Of a stretch of DNA of 64,000 bases, positions 9,411-19,114 are shown piece by piece (within the stretch, counting starts at the first letter, position 1; each line of letters begins with the position of its first letter). Below the pieces are notes generated by a model, which ran no database searches, was not told the DNA's origin, and worked only from the letters and a program-made list of their open reading frames with translations. This stretch comes from Clostridium_AD sp937920395. Lineage in GTDB: Bacteria > Bacillota > Clostridia > Clostridiales > Clostridiaceae. The DNA lies in NCBI GenBank assembly GCA_052274345.1, contig DAVZGP010000005.1:36665-100664 (forward strand), in the 5' to 3' direction. The translations under genes were made by a program, and so were the position numbers.

Positions 9411-9533
9411 TAAAAAGATATATTATTTTATTGATTTATGTAAAATGAAATCGGTTTAATAATCAAACCTACAAATTTAATCATACTTTTTACAGGGGAT
9501 ACTTTTATTTATTAAAAAAAAGGGGATGTAGAT

Positions 9534-10850
9534 ATGAGTCAAAATACAAAAACACTTTCAAATATTCCATGCCAGCGTTGGTTTCGTATTATTCCACCAA
9601 TCATTATTGTTTATATTGTAGGTTTTATGGATCGTACTAATATAAGTTTTGCGATAGCAGGAGGAATGAGCAAAGAGCTTGGAATGACTGCAAGTATATC
9701 AGGACTTGCTGCAGGTATATTTTTTATAGGATTTCTTTTTCTTCAAGTTCCAGGAGGATTACTTGCAGAACGTAAGAGTGGTAGGAAACTTATAACTTAT
9801 GTAGTTATAGTATGGGGTATTATAGCCACGCTTGGTGGGTTTGTTCATAATGTAAATCAATTACTTATAATACGTTTTTTATTAGGAGTTTCAGAAGGCT
9901 GTGTTTTACCATGTTTGCTTACAATGCTAAGTCATTGGTTTCCTAATGAGGAAATTGGAAGGGCAAATGCTCTTTGTATAATGAATGTACCAATAGCATC
10001 TATTATAACAGGACCACTTTCTGGATTTATTTTAGCTAGCTATAGTTGGAGATATGTTTTTATAATAGAAGGAATATTATCCTTATCGGTATTGTTTGTA
10101 TGGCTTCCAATGATAAGTGATAGACCAGATGATGCTAAATGGATTTCAAAAGAAGAAAAAGATTATATAAATCACAAAATGCTAGAACAACAAGAAAGTG
10201 TAAAAGGAAAAATATCAGAAAAAGTCGGGTTTAAAGATGTATTCCAAAGCAAAAATATGTGGAAGCTTGTACTATTAAATCTATTTTATCAAACTGGAAT
10301 ATATGGATTTTCATTATGGTTGCCTACAACTCTTAAAAATCTAACTAATTCAGGAATGGCTATGGTTGGTATTTTATCTATATTTCCATATATAGGAACT
10401 ATAATCGGATTGTATGTATTTGCTAATCTCTCAGATAAAAGTAAAAATAGAAAAAAATATATAATTATACCTATATTAAGTTTTGCTTTATGTTTATATT
10501 TATCTGTTCTATTTAAACAACATATGTGGGTTTCGTTTGCATTTTTGGTTGGTTGTGGAGTGTTTCTACAGGCAGCAGCAGGAGTGTTCTGGACAATACC
10601 ACCAACTTTATTTAGTGGTGATATGGCAGCGGCTTCTCGTGGTATTATAAATGCTTTAGGGAATTTAGGTGGTTTTTTAGGACCATATATAGTAGGTTGG
10701 TTTATTCAAAAATACAACTATGATTTTGCAATATACTTTCTAGTATGTTCATTAATAACAGCGGCTTTAATTACTTTAACTTTACCTAAAAATTTATGTG
10801 GAACTACTAAAATAAACAATCAAGAATCAGTTGCAAATGCAAAAGTTTAA
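9534..10850 (+). CDS. MFS transporter, anion:cation symporter (ACS) type
   Basis: This 438-residue, 12-helix permease has the typical ACS opening (YIVGFMDRTNISFAIAGG) and the loop motif GGLLAERKSGRKL between TM2 and TM3. The ACS family takes up organic anions such as hexuronates, glucarate, phthalate or tartrate. As the last gene of the FCD-controlled operon it most likely imports the substrate. A 123-nt gap precedes it, without a clear terminator. The hairpin at 10923-10958 closes the transcript. Confidence 0.9.
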   Translation: MSQNTKTLSNIPCQRWFRIIPPIIIVYIVGFMDRTNISFAIAGGMSKELGMTASISGLAAGIFFIGFLFLQVPGGLLAERKSGRKLITYVVIVWGIIATLGGFVHNVNQLLIIRFLLGVSEGCVLPCLLTMLSHWFPNEEIGRANALCIMNVPIASIITGPLSGFILASYSWRYVFIIEGILSLSVLFVWLPMISDRPDDAKWISKEEKDYINHKMLEQQESVKGKISEKVGFKDVFQSKNMWKLVLLNLFYQTGIYGFSLWLPTTLKNLTNSGMAMVGILSIFPYIGTIIGLYVFANLSDKSKNRKKYIIIPILSFALCLYLSVLFKQHMWVSFAFLVGCGVFLQAAAGVFWTIPPTLFSGDMAAASRGIINALGNLGGFLGPYIVGWFIQKYNYDFAIYFLVCSLITAALITLTLPKNLCGTTKINNQESVANAKV

Positions 10851-10922
10851 TAAATGCTTAAATGTAAAAGTCAATGGAATTAACATGTTCTAAAAAAGAT
10901 ATAAAAATAATCACAATAAAAT

Positions 10923-10958
10923 AAAAGGGATTCCCAAATTATAATGGGAATCCCTTAA
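10923..10958. terminator. Bidirectional terminator
   Basis: A 12-bp perfect stem (AAGGGATTCCCA and its complement) with a 7-10 nt AT loop and flanking A/T runs lies between convergent genes. Confidence 0.82.
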
Positions 10959-10970
10959 AACATATCTAGA

Positions 10971-11759
10971 TTAAATTATATTTTTTCTTTCTTTTGCAAC
11001 ATATAATAGGCATATGAAAATAATAACTAATGAAATGATTAGTGTAGTGATAATTCCATAATATTGACCTGCAAAACCACTTGAGGAAACATGTTTGATG
11101 AGTATACCTAAATAAGCCCAAAATATAACTATACCATACGGAATATCCTTATTTTTTAATGTTGTAGCCATGCCAATAATAAGACCAACTAATAGAATAA
11201 CTATTGTTAAGATCTGCTCAGATAAGCCCCCAGGGTTCCACCCTAAACTAACAAGTAGTGCGGCTACATTAGCTATCGTTGCTACAGTAATCCAACCGAA
11301 ATAAACGCTAAAAGGAAGTTTTACAATTAATTTTTCCTTTGAAGTTAATTCTATGGAATTTAGTTTGCCATTGATTTTAATTAAGCAAACAAGTAGTATT
11401 ATCATTAAAATCATGGAAAGTGGAATAATTTTATACTGCCAGCTAAATATCCATGCAGTATTTGTTAGTGAAGATATAATAAAATAGCCGCCAATAAGCT
11501 TAACAATATCTTTAGTATTAGTTCCTTTAAAAAGCCCCAGTTGATAAACTACGAATCCAGCAAGTAACAAGTATATTATTCCCCATATTACAAATGTAAC
11601 GCCAGCAGGTGCAAATAGATTAGGATATGAATCAGAAACTCCACCAGTTGTTATACCGTTAATTGGTAAAATATTTGCTAATGCATTAACAGTAACCATG
11701 AGAATAAAACTAAGCACAGTAAAAGTTTTTAGGACTTTTATTCCTCTTTCTTGTGACAT
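10971..11759 (-). CDS. TspO/MBR-related tryptophan-rich membrane protein
   Basis: A 262-residue, mostly hydrophobic protein with about eight helices. The block YPNLFAPAGVTFVIWGIIYLLL and later WTTVA-like helices (YFGWITVATIANVAALLV, NPGG) match the long TspO-related 'tryptophan-rich sensory protein' family seen in Firmicutes. Canonical TspO has five helices and about 160 residues, so this is the longer relative. The ligand is unknown. It stands alone on the - strand between two + strand units. Confidence 0.72.
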   Translation of the reverse strand: MSQERGIKVLKTFTVLSFILMVTVNALANILPINGITTGGVSDSYPNLFAPAGVTFVIWGIIYLLLAGFVVYQLGLFKGTNTKDIVKLIGGYFIISSLTNTAWIFSWQYKIIPLSMILMIILLVCLIKINGKLNSIELTSKEKLIVKLPFSVYFGWITVATIANVAALLVSLGWNPGGLSEQILTIVILLVGLIIGMATTLKNKDIPYGIVIFWAYLGILIKHVSSSGFAGQYYGIITTLIISLVIIFICLLYVAKERKNII

Positions 11760-11995
11760 TATTCAATCACCCTTCTTTTTTATATTATTATTTAAGATTC
11801 TATTCATTATATAAAGTATTCAACCAAAGAGAATTATATATTCAAAAGGAGAAATTATTTTTAATAATTGCTTGATTTACTGATCAAAATATAGGATGAT
11901 ATATAAGATTATAGAATTACGGTTACATAACTTGAAGTAGTGAATACTATGGAAAAGATAGATATAAATAATAGTACATCGAGGGGTGATATAAG

Positions 11996-12736
11996 TTGAA
12001 ATTGTTTATTGAAAAAAAGTGGAAATATTTTTTATTACTTATTCCCATAATAATTATAATAGTAATTGTAGCATATACAAATGATTATTATAGAGCTATG
12101 CCGGAAGCCCAAATTATGCTGCACTCAAATGATAAGGTTGAATATAAAGGTTCGCCTTGGATTGAATATACCGCTAAAAACAAAATAATTACGAAAGGTC
12201 TAATTATTTATCCGGGTGGGAAGGTTGCACCTCAGGCTTATGCACCTTTAGCTGTAAAATTAGCGGAGTCTGGGTTTAAAGTTGTAATTGTACCAATGCC
12301 ATTGAAGCTTGCTGTACTTTCTCCTAATAAGGCTGAAAAGGTAATAGAAAAATATCCACAAATTAAGCAGTGGTATATTGCTGGTCATTCACTTGGTGGG
12401 GTTATGGCTGCACAATTTGCATACAAAAACCAAGACCAAATTAATGGCTTAATACTTTTAGCATCATATCCACAGAAAAGTAGCAATCTGTCATCAAGTG
12501 ATATAAAAGTTTTGTCAATGTATGGGACTAAAGATGGATTTGTTGGAAAGCATAAGATTGATGATTCTAAAAAACTATTGCCTAAAAGTACAAAATGGAT
12601 TGCTATTAAGGGAGGTAATCATTCACAGAATGGTTGGTATGGATTCCAAAAGGGTGACAACACAGCTACAATAACAAGAGACGAGCAGCAAAATATTATA
12701 GCTAAATTTATAGTTGAATTTATAAGTGAAAATTAG
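11996..12736 (+). CDS. Membrane-anchored alpha/beta hydrolase
   Basis: The 246-residue hydrolase has one N-terminal transmembrane anchor (about residues 9-28) and an extracytoplasmic alpha/beta-hydrolase domain. The nucleophile elbow is GHSLGG with Ser132; the Asp is probably in YGTKDGFV and the His in GGNHSQNGWYG. The start is TTG, with GAGGGGTG 7 nt upstream. The fold is that of dienelactone-hydrolase-like/PF12695 enzymes, probably acting on esters or lipids at the cell surface; the substrate is unknown. A drug-type MFS gene follows 67 nt downstream and may be co-transcribed. Confidence 0.82.
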   Translation: MKLFIEKKWKYFLLLIPIIIIIVIVAYTNDYYRAMPEAQIMLHSNDKVEYKGSPWIEYTAKNKIITKGLIIYPGGKVAPQAYAPLAVKLAESGFKVVIVPMPLKLAVLSPNKAEKVIEKYPQIKQWYIAGHSLGGVMAAQFAYKNQDQINGLILLASYPQKSSNLSSSDIKVLSMYGTKDGFVGKHKIDDSKKLLPKSTKWIAIKGGNHSQNGWYGFQKGDNTATITRDEQQNIIAKFIVEFISEN

Positions 12737-12803
12737 GGAGTGAATAACAAACATATTAGAATGTTAGTTATTAATAATAAAGTTAAAGGATGGAGTAAAA
12801 TTC

Positions 12804-14033
12804 ATGAAAAATAAAAAATTTTCTATAGGGACGATATTTTTTACTGTATTTTTAGATCTATTGGGATTAGGTATTATAATTCCAATATTACCTGCACTTC
12901 TACTTGATCCAATACATGGTATATTAAAAATGACATATTCTTTCTCAACTAGAACTTTATTGTACGGTTTTCTGATAGCCGCTTATCCATTAGCGCAGTT
13001 CTTTGGTGCACCAATTTTGGGTTCTCTTGCTGATCAAAAGGGTAGAAAAAAATTGTTACTGTTATCTTTAGTTGGTACAGTTGGTGGTTATGCAATTTTT
13101 ATAATAGGCATACTCACGTCTAATCTTTATCTTTTATTCTTAGGAAGAATTGTTGACGGATTTACAGGAGGAAATATATCTATAGCTCAGTCCGCAATTG
13201 CTGATGTAAGCACACCAGAAACAAAATCTAGAAACTTTGGTTTAATTGGAATGGCTTTTGGGTTAGGTTTTATTATAGGACCATATATTGGTGGGAAGCT
13301 TTCTGATTCATTAATAGTTAGCTGGTTCACTTATGCAACACCGTTTTATCTTACAATACTACTCGCAATTATTAATGTGGTTTTAGTAGCTTTGAATTTT
13401 CCTGAAACATTAGTAATTAAAAGAGCAGTTAAAGTTAATCTATTTACAGGCTTCACAAATATTAAAAAAGCTTTTACTTTTAAAGATTTAAGAGTAATGT
13501 TTTTAGTGGTATTTTTGTTAACAGTAGGATTTAATTTTTTCACACAGTTTTTCCAAGTATTTTTGTATGGAAAGTTTAAATTTACTCAATCTCAAGTTGG
13601 CGATTTTTTTGCTTATATGGGTATTTGGATAGCTATTGCACAAGGGGCGGTTTTAAGACCACTTTCAAAAAAATTTAAGCCAGCTAAAATACTTAGCTAC
13701 TCAATAATTTTATTAGCAATAAGTTTTCCGTTTTTATTAATACCTCATCAAAGGGTATGGCTATATTTAATAGTTCCATTTATAGCAATATTTCAAGGGC
13801 TTAACCAACCTAATGGAACAGCTATTATTTCTAATTTGGTAGATAGCACAAAACAAGGTGAAATTCTTGGAATTAATCAATCTATCTCATCATTAGCACA
13901 AGCTTTGCCACCTATTATTGCGGGTTTTGTAACAGCAGTAAGTATTAATCTTCCAACTTGGTTTGCTGCAGGATCTACATTACTTGCTTGGATAATATTT
14001 AAATGCTTCTTCAAGGGAGAAAAAAATGTCTGA
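12804..14033 (+). CDS. MFS efflux transporter, TetA/DHA1 type
   Basis: The 409-residue, 12-helix permease has the DHA1 opening (TVFLDLLGLGIIIPILP), motif A between TM2 and TM3 (GSLADQKGRKKLLL) and the antiporter motif C region in TM5 (GMAFGLGFIIGPYIGG). This is the family of TetA-like drug:H+ antiporters. A resistance role cannot be shown from sequence, and many such genes export natural metabolites. AAAGGATGGAG supplies the ribosome site. Confidence 0.87.
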   Translation: MKNKKFSIGTIFFTVFLDLLGLGIIIPILPALLLDPIHGILKMTYSFSTRTLLYGFLIAAYPLAQFFGAPILGSLADQKGRKKLLLLSLVGTVGGYAIFIIGILTSNLYLLFLGRIVDGFTGGNISIAQSAIADVSTPETKSRNFGLIGMAFGLGFIIGPYIGGKLSDSLIVSWFTYATPFYLTILLAIINVVLVALNFPETLVIKRAVKVNLFTGFTNIKKAFTFKDLRVMFLVVFLLTVGFNFFTQFFQVFLYGKFKFTQSQVGDFFAYMGIWIAIAQGAVLRPLSKKFKPAKILSYSIILLAISFPFLLIPHQRVWLYLIVPFIAIFQGLNQPNGTAIISNLVDSTKQGEILGINQSISSLAQALPPIIAGFVTAVSINLPTWFAAGSTLLAWIIFKCFFKGEKNV

Positions 14034-14181
14034 GTATATTATTACAATAATAGTTGGCATATGGAATACTTTATATAAATAAGTTGTGTTTAGGCAAATT
14101 ATCGGTATAATTTTATACAAGGAAGATAATTATGAGAATGTGGCAGTAAAAATCTAGAAAACAGTAGATAGGGGTGATACC

Positions 14182-15096
14182 ATGAAAAACATAATAGAAG
14201 TTAAGAATTTTGTAAAGAAGTATGATAAATTTACAGCAGTAGATAATGTGACCTTTGAGGTAGAAGAAGGAAGCATATTTGCATTTTTAGGACCAAATGG
14301 AGCAGGTAAAAGTACAACCATCAACACACTTTGTACCATATTCGATAAGACATCAGGAACCCTTACTATTGACGGAAAAGATGTATCACATGAAAAGGAT
14401 GCAGTTAGAGGTGTGATCGGTGTTGTTTTTCAGGAATCGACATTGGATAATAAAATGACAGTTCTTGAGAATTTAATTATGCATTGTCATTTTTATGCTA
14501 TTCCCAAAAGTGAAGTAGATGAGCGTATCCAATTTGTTTTAAAGTTAGTGGATTTATTGGATTGGAAAAAAGCAATGGTAAGTAGTCTGTCTGGAGGTAT
14601 GAAAAGGCGCGTGGAAATAGCGAGATCATTACTGCACTACCCTAAAGTACTATTCTTAGATGAACCAACTACAGGGCTTGATCCTCAAACAAGAGCTCAC
14701 ATGTGGGAATATATTGTAAAACTTCAAAAGGAAAAAAATATTACCATCTTTTTAACAACGCATTACATGGAGGAAGCCGAAATCTGTAGTAAAGTCGCAA
14801 TTATGGATGGAGGAAAAATCGTTGCAATGGACACACCATATCGTCTGAAACAACAATATACAAAAGATATGGCAAACATTTCAACTAAAGATGAGCAAGG
14901 GTTAGAGGAATTACTAGACAAGGAAGGGTTTAAATACATGAAAAAAACCAATTATTATTCAATTGAGGTTGATAGTATACCAAACCTATTGGATATATTA
15001 AGTCAGCAGAAAGAGCAAATAACAGATTTGGAAGTTAAAAAAGGTACATTGAATGATGTATTCTTAGAAATTACTGGAAAAGATATAAGAAAGTGA
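14182..15096 (+). CDS. ABC transporter ATPase, DrrA-type exporter
   Basis: This 304-residue nucleotide-binding protein has Walker A GPNGAGKST (about residue 38), Q-loop VVFQEST, signature LSGGMKRRVEIARSL, Walker B LFLDEPTTGLD and a switch His in LTTHYMEEAE. The C-terminal about 70 residues match the DrrA extension that helps docking to the permease. It is followed after 7 nt by an ABC-2 permease, so the two form one exporter, probably of a drug, lipid or antibiotic-like compound. A GGGGTG site precedes the ATG. Confidence 0.92.
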   Translation: MKNIIEVKNFVKKYDKFTAVDNVTFEVEEGSIFAFLGPNGAGKSTTINTLCTIFDKTSGTLTIDGKDVSHEKDAVRGVIGVVFQESTLDNKMTVLENLIMHCHFYAIPKSEVDERIQFVLKLVDLLDWKKAMVSSLSGGMKRRVEIARSLLHYPKVLFLDEPTTGLDPQTRAHMWEYIVKLQKEKNITIFLTTHYMEEAEICSKVAIMDGGKIVAMDTPYRLKQQYTKDMANISTKDEQGLEELLDKEGFKYMKKTNYYSIEVDSIPNLLDILSQQKEQITDLEVKKGTLNDVFLEITGKDIRK

Positions 15097-15103
15097 GGAA
15101 TTT

Positions 15104-15940
15104 ATGGATATTATAGTAGCTTTATGGTTTAGAAATATTAAAATTTTCGCTCGGAATCGTGTTCAGCTTGTTTTCACGATTATCATGCCATTCTTCTTTT
15201 TATATGTGTTTAGTGCGATATTTAAAAATGATACTATTCAAAACCCAGTAAATTATATGCTGGCAGGAATTGTAATAACCACTGTATTTCAAACGTCACT
15301 TACTATCGCCACTAGTACAATTGAAGATATTGTTTCGGGATTTATGAAGGAAGTGTTAGTAAGTCCGGTTAAGAGAATTCAGATTGCTGCAGGTCAGCTA
15401 TTATCAGCAGCGACAATAGCAACTATGCAGGGAATCATTATTTTATTTATTGGTTATTTTATAGGCCTTAAATTTACGTCATTTATAACACCATTTGAGG
15501 TAATTGCTGTGATGATTGTGGTTGGTCTTGTTTTTTCGGGGTTAGGGTTGTTTTTAGCTACATTGGTTAAGGATTCACAAACATTTCAAATTGTGGTAAC
15601 TGCTATTACAATGCCACTCACGTTTCTTTGTGGTGCATATATTCCACTTTCACTGTTACCAAAAGTATTGCAATATGTTGCATATTTTAATCCAATGACA
15701 TATACAACAGCGTTTTTTAGAACTATTATACTGGAAAAGACTAATTTAACAACGAATCAATTGATAGCAGAGCAACTTGCTTTTAAAATAGGGAATTTTG
15801 TAATTACACCAATTATCAGCATGGTGATCGTACTCATTTTTGGAATGATATTTTTACTATTATCAACTTTTGTTTTCTCAAAGGTGGATTTTTCAAAAAT
15901 TAATCGCTCAAAAAGTAAAGAGGCTGATATATTTAGTTAG
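15104..15940 (+). CDS. ABC-2 type permease (DrrB-like)
   Basis: A 278-residue permease with six predicted helices and the ABC-2 features: FARNRVQLVFTIIMPFFFLYVF at the N-terminus, GFMKEVLVSPVKR in the first cytoplasmic loop (coupling helix region) and LPKVLQYVAYFNPMTYTTAFFR before the last helices. It pairs with the ATPase just upstream to make an exporter. The substrate is not predictable. A long hairpin ends the operon. Confidence 0.9.
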   Translation: MDIIVALWFRNIKIFARNRVQLVFTIIMPFFFLYVFSAIFKNDTIQNPVNYMLAGIVITTVFQTSLTIATSTIEDIVSGFMKEVLVSPVKRIQIAAGQLLSAATIATMQGIIILFIGYFIGLKFTSFITPFEVIAVMIVVGLVFSGLGLFLATLVKDSQTFQIVVTAITMPLTFLCGAYIPLSLLPKVLQYVAYFNPMTYTTAFFRTIILEKTNLTTNQLIAEQLAFKIGNFVITPIISMVIVLIFGMIFLLLSTFVFSKVDFSKINRSKSKEADIFS

Positions 15941-15944
15941 AGTT

Positions 15945-15995
15945 AGAAAAAATAGAGTTATAGGATATGTGTTTATCCTATAACTCTATTTTTCT
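15945..15995. terminator. Hairpin terminator after the ABC-2 exporter
   Basis: A stem of about 20 bp around a loop of about 10 nt ends in a T-run; the opposite arm begins with an A-run, so it could also work for the convergent brnQ. Confidence 0.88.
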
Positions 15996-16039
15996 AATAA
16001 ATACTAATAATTAATAAATAAGTTACAATATATCATCCC

Positions 16040-17347
16040 TTAGGCTATTGAAGTAGCTTCATCTTCAGTTATATTGTCTTGTTTTGGTTTTATTGATATG
16101 CTAGAAATTACAAAAGCTAGTAAAGTAGGAATAAGCCATGAAAATCCAGCATTAGCTAGAGGAATAAATTTAATGAATCCAATGCTACCAGCATATACAC
16201 CATTTATAGTATCTAAAATACTTATAATAAGGGTTGTGTATATAGTTATAGCAACAACTTTATTACTTTTTACTTTATCACCAAGTAATGTAATAACTAT
16301 TAGAACAATTACAATTGGATATAAAATTTGTAAAACAGGACCAGCAAATATAACTATGCTATCAACGTTATTCGTAGCTATTAATCCACTTACTACAGCC
16401 ATAATAATAGCAGTGGTTTTGTAAGATAATTTATTTCTTGAAAGCTTAGTAAAAAATTCAGCTCCGCTTGCAAGTAGGCCAATAGCGGTTGTTAGGCATG
16501 CAAGTGCAACACATAAACTAAGAATGACTGAACCGATACTTCCAAGATCTAACTTGACAATTTGCGTAACTAAATCGGTTCTTGCAATGCTTTTGGTAAA
16601 CAAAGTACTTGACTGCGTTCCAAGATACATAAGCCCACCATATACAAAGGCTAAACCAGTTACGGCCACTAGTGCTGATTTTATTGTCATCTTCATTATA
16701 TCTTTTGCATTTTTATAACCTTTTGCTTTAACAGATGAAATAATTATTCCCGCAAATATAACAGAAGCCATAACATCCATGGTTTGATAACCTTCTATTA
16801 AAGCTTTTGAAAATCCGTTTTTGTAAGATGTGTTTACAATTGGACCAATAGGATCTATTATTCCTTTAAATATAATTATAGCGAGCATTAATAAAAGTGC
16901 TGGTGTAAGTATTTTACCAATATTATCAATTATTGAAGAAGGTTTAAGTACAAATGCAAGCACTACTAAAAAATAAAATATAACTATTATATTTTGTGAT
17001 ACAGATGGAAACAAAGGATGTATTCCAAGTTCGAAAGTTGTTGCAGCAGTTCTTGGAATTGCTAGTAATGGACCAATAACAAGAATTAACGCCACACTTG
17101 TTATTACAGCAAATTTTTCACCTACTCTATTTGCCATTTTATCGTAAGTACCATTAATCTTAGCACAAGCAATTATTCCAATTAGTGGAAGACCGACCCC
17201 AGTAATTAGGAAGCCTATAATAGATGTAAAATATGCACTTCCTGCTGCTTTCCCAAGAAATGGTGGGAAAATTAGGTTGCCAGCACCGAAAAACATTGCG
17301 AATAGTGCAAAACCTATAATTAGGGAATGTTTTGTTGAATTCTTCAT
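16040..17347 (-). CDS. brnQ: BrnQ branched-chain amino acid:cation symporter
   Basis: The 435-residue, 12-helix LIVCS-family permease opens with SLIIGFALFAMFFGAGNLIFPPFLG, the BrnQ hallmark, and keeps GVGLPLIGIIA in TM2. It imports Leu, Ile and Val with Na+ or H+. AGGAGG sits upstream of the ATG. No T-box leader is visible in front of it. In-frame antisense ORFs on the + strand here are shadows. Confidence 0.93.
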   Translation of the reverse strand: MKNSTKHSLIIGFALFAMFFGAGNLIFPPFLGKAAGSAYFTSIIGFLITGVGLPLIGIIACAKINGTYDKMANRVGEKFAVITSVALILVIGPLLAIPRTAATTFELGIHPLFPSVSQNIIVIFYFLVVLAFVLKPSSIIDNIGKILTPALLLMLAIIIFKGIIDPIGPIVNTSYKNGFSKALIEGYQTMDVMASVIFAGIIISSVKAKGYKNAKDIMKMTIKSALVAVTGLAFVYGGLMYLGTQSSTLFTKSIARTDLVTQIVKLDLGSIGSVILSLCVALACLTTAIGLLASGAEFFTKLSRNKLSYKTTAIIMAVVSGLIATNNVDSIVIFAGPVLQILYPIVIVLIVITLLGDKVKSNKVVAITIYTTLIISILDTINGVYAGSIGFIKFIPLANAGFSWLIPTLLAFVISSISIKPKQDNITEDEATSIA

Positions 17348-17690
17348 TATGTATACCTCCTGATTAATTTATTTATGTCATTTAAAACTAACGTTGTTTG
17401 AAAAAGTTATTAATGAATAATATGAAAATTAAAATCTTCATATTATTTGCTATTTACAAAAAAATAGGTAATGATTGGGAATACATTAATTATCAATGTG
17501 AGAGGCTTCTTTAGCTAACTTAAATTTAATATAATATATAGTATACCACAAATATATAATGAAGTTTGAAGATGAAGCAATATTCATATTTGTTAATAAT
17601 TTGAATTAAAAGAATTTTCAATTGGACAAGATTTATGATGTGATTAAAAATTATTTTATCATATTAATATCGCTATGTGCATTATTAAGT
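17348..17690. other. Intergenic region upstream of brnQ, with one inverted repeat
   Basis: No gene is visible. An 11-bp inverted repeat (17416-17426 and 17437-17447, arm AATAATATGAA) with a 10-nt spacer lies about 70 nt upstream of the brnQ start and would be in its 5' leader. It has no clean T-run on either strand. The rest is AT-rich DNA with possible - strand promoter elements near 17525-17555 (TATAATATA-type) that I cannot place firmly. Confidence 0.4.
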
Positions 17691-17719
17691 TTGACACGAG
17701 TATGTATCTGCTTTATAAT
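17691..17719 (+). promoter_or_regulatory. Sigma-A promoter for the Thr-rich membrane protein
   Basis: A perfect -35 TTGACA (17691-17696) and a perfect -10 TATAAT (17714-17719) are separated by 17 nt. Transcription would start about 65 nt upstream of the coding sequence, predicting strong constitutive expression. Confidence 0.85.
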
Positions 17720-17791
17720 TTAATGAAGATAAATAATAAACTATGTTATTGGTAAAAATAGTAAAAGAATAAGGGAGAGAAGAATAAATTG

Positions 17792-18928
17792 ATGAATATT
17801 ATTAAAACGGCAATTTTGACTATATTAATATCATTTGCATCAGGATTATTGCTTGATTATTATAAGAATTTAGGATCTAGAATATTATGCAATATACGAA
17901 AAGGTAAACCTACCAAAACGGATAGTGAAGAAAATTGTGGGTATGTTGTTACGGTTAAGAACCCCTCAAATAGAACAATTCATGAGTTAACTATAAATAT
18001 AGGATCAAAAACTAAGTTAAGGAGTAAAAATGCTAAAATTACAAGAGGGTTAAAATTTGATTCCACAGTAAATGATAGCACTCTAGAGGTTTACATTCCA
18101 TTTATTGGTAAGGGCGATGAGTTTTCAGTTACAGTATATTTAGAAGACCAAGATAATAAGCCTGTGATTGTAATTAAATCACCAGAAAACTTTAAGGAAA
18201 TATACTCTGGAGAAGAAAATGGAATTCTAGCATTATTGTTTAATATACCAACAAATATAAAACACCTAATACTTAAGAAAACGAAAAAAGCTCAAGAGGT
18301 ACCTCCTGTTGATAAAGAGGATTTTACAGCAGTCATGAGTAAGGTAACAGATGATAAACAAACAATAAATAAAAATAATAGAGAAGTGTTTCCTGAAAAT
18401 AAGAAACTTAGAATGAAAAAAAAGAAACTAGTAATTATTTTAGCAATTATTTTAGTTATGATCGTTGGAGTTTCTGGCGAAGTTTATTCTAAGATGAACT
18501 CTAAAAACGAAACTACACCTACTGTGAAAACAGTTGCTCCCAAACAGTCCACTGGTACAAATAGTTCAACAGAGAAATCAACTGGAAATACCAGTACTAA
18601 AAAGTCAACGAAAACCGATAGTACAAAGGTAACAACACCTGATAAAACAACAAAAGAATCAGGCACACCAACAACGAAAACAACAACACCAACAACACCA
18701 TCAACAACACCAACACCAGAAACACCAACAACCAAAACACCAACAACACCGAAGGCAGGGGCGACAGATGGAACGAAAGCAACTACACCAACGAAAGATT
18801 CAGGATCTACAACAACACCACCGACTGGTTCAGATACAACTACACCAGCGAAAGATTCAGGGACTACAACTACGCCTCCAGCTACAACTACAACTACACC
18901 TACGACTAAAACAACAACAGGTAATTAA
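17792..18928 (+). CDS. Two-TM protein with Thr/Pro-rich extracellular tail, unknown function
   Basis: The 378-residue protein has an N-terminal hydrophobic segment (residues 3-22), a soluble domain of about 130 residues rich in beta structure (GYVVTVKNPSNRTIHELTINIG, then YIPFIGKGDEFSVTVYLED), a charged linker, a second TM segment after a KKKK cluster (about residues 210-230), and about 140 residues of Thr/Pro/Lys/Ser repeats. By the positive-inside rule the middle domain would be cytoplasmic and the Thr-rich tail outside, where it could be O-glycosylated or span the wall. The tail DNA is built on ACAACACCA-like repeats. TTG 17789 or ATG 17792 may be used. I do not recognise the family; a hairpin follows. 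Confidence 0.75.
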   Translation: MNIIKTAILTILISFASGLLLDYYKNLGSRILCNIRKGKPTKTDSEENCGYVVTVKNPSNRTIHELTINIGSKTKLRSKNAKITRGLKFDSTVNDSTLEVYIPFIGKGDEFSVTVYLEDQDNKPVIVIKSPENFKEIYSGEENGILALLFNIPTNIKHLILKKTKKAQEVPPVDKEDFTAVMSKVTDDKQTINKNNREVFPENKKLRMKKKKLVIILAIILVMIVGVSGEVYSKMNSKNETTPTVKTVAPKQSTGTNSSTEKSTGNTSTKKSTKTDSTKVTTPDKTTKESGTPTTKTTTPTTPSTTPTPETPTTKTPTTPKAGATDGTKATTPTKDSGSTTTPPTGSDTTTPAKDSGTTTTPPATTTTTPTTKTTTGN

Positions 18929-19001
18929 TTTATCAGTAACACTTTTAAAATATATCCAATTATACTCAATATAAATAAAGTAAAAGTTTAAGACTTAAGA
19001 C

Positions 19002-19050
19002 TATGTTTCTCTTTAAGTAAACAGATTATAAAGAGAAACATATTTTTTTA
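19002..19050 (+). terminator. Terminator after the Thr-rich protein gene
   Basis: A 13-14 bp stem (arm TATGTTTCTCTTTA) with a loop of about 12 nt is followed by a T-run. Confidence 0.85.
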
Positions 19051-19114
19051 TCTAAAGATTAATAATACAATAAGTCGAAAATTTGTTATTATAGGTAAAT
19101 ATACTTAAATTATG

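Noticed and set aside
16074..16718. Open frames on the + strand inside brnQ
   Set aside because: They are antisense shadows of the clear BrnQ coding sequence, without ribosome sites or family features.
17348..17560. T-box leader for brnQ
   Set aside because: No T-box core sequence (GGTGG-ACCGCG type) is present on the - strand; only an AT-rich inverted repeat.
18640..18920. Short direct repeats that could be taken for a CRISPR array
   Set aside because: They are in-frame codon repeats for Thr/Pro/Lys with no regular spacer length and no cas genes nearby.
18768..18974. Gln-rich ORF in another frame of the Thr-rich gene
   Set aside because: It arises from reading the ACA/CCA repeats out of frame and has no ribosome site.
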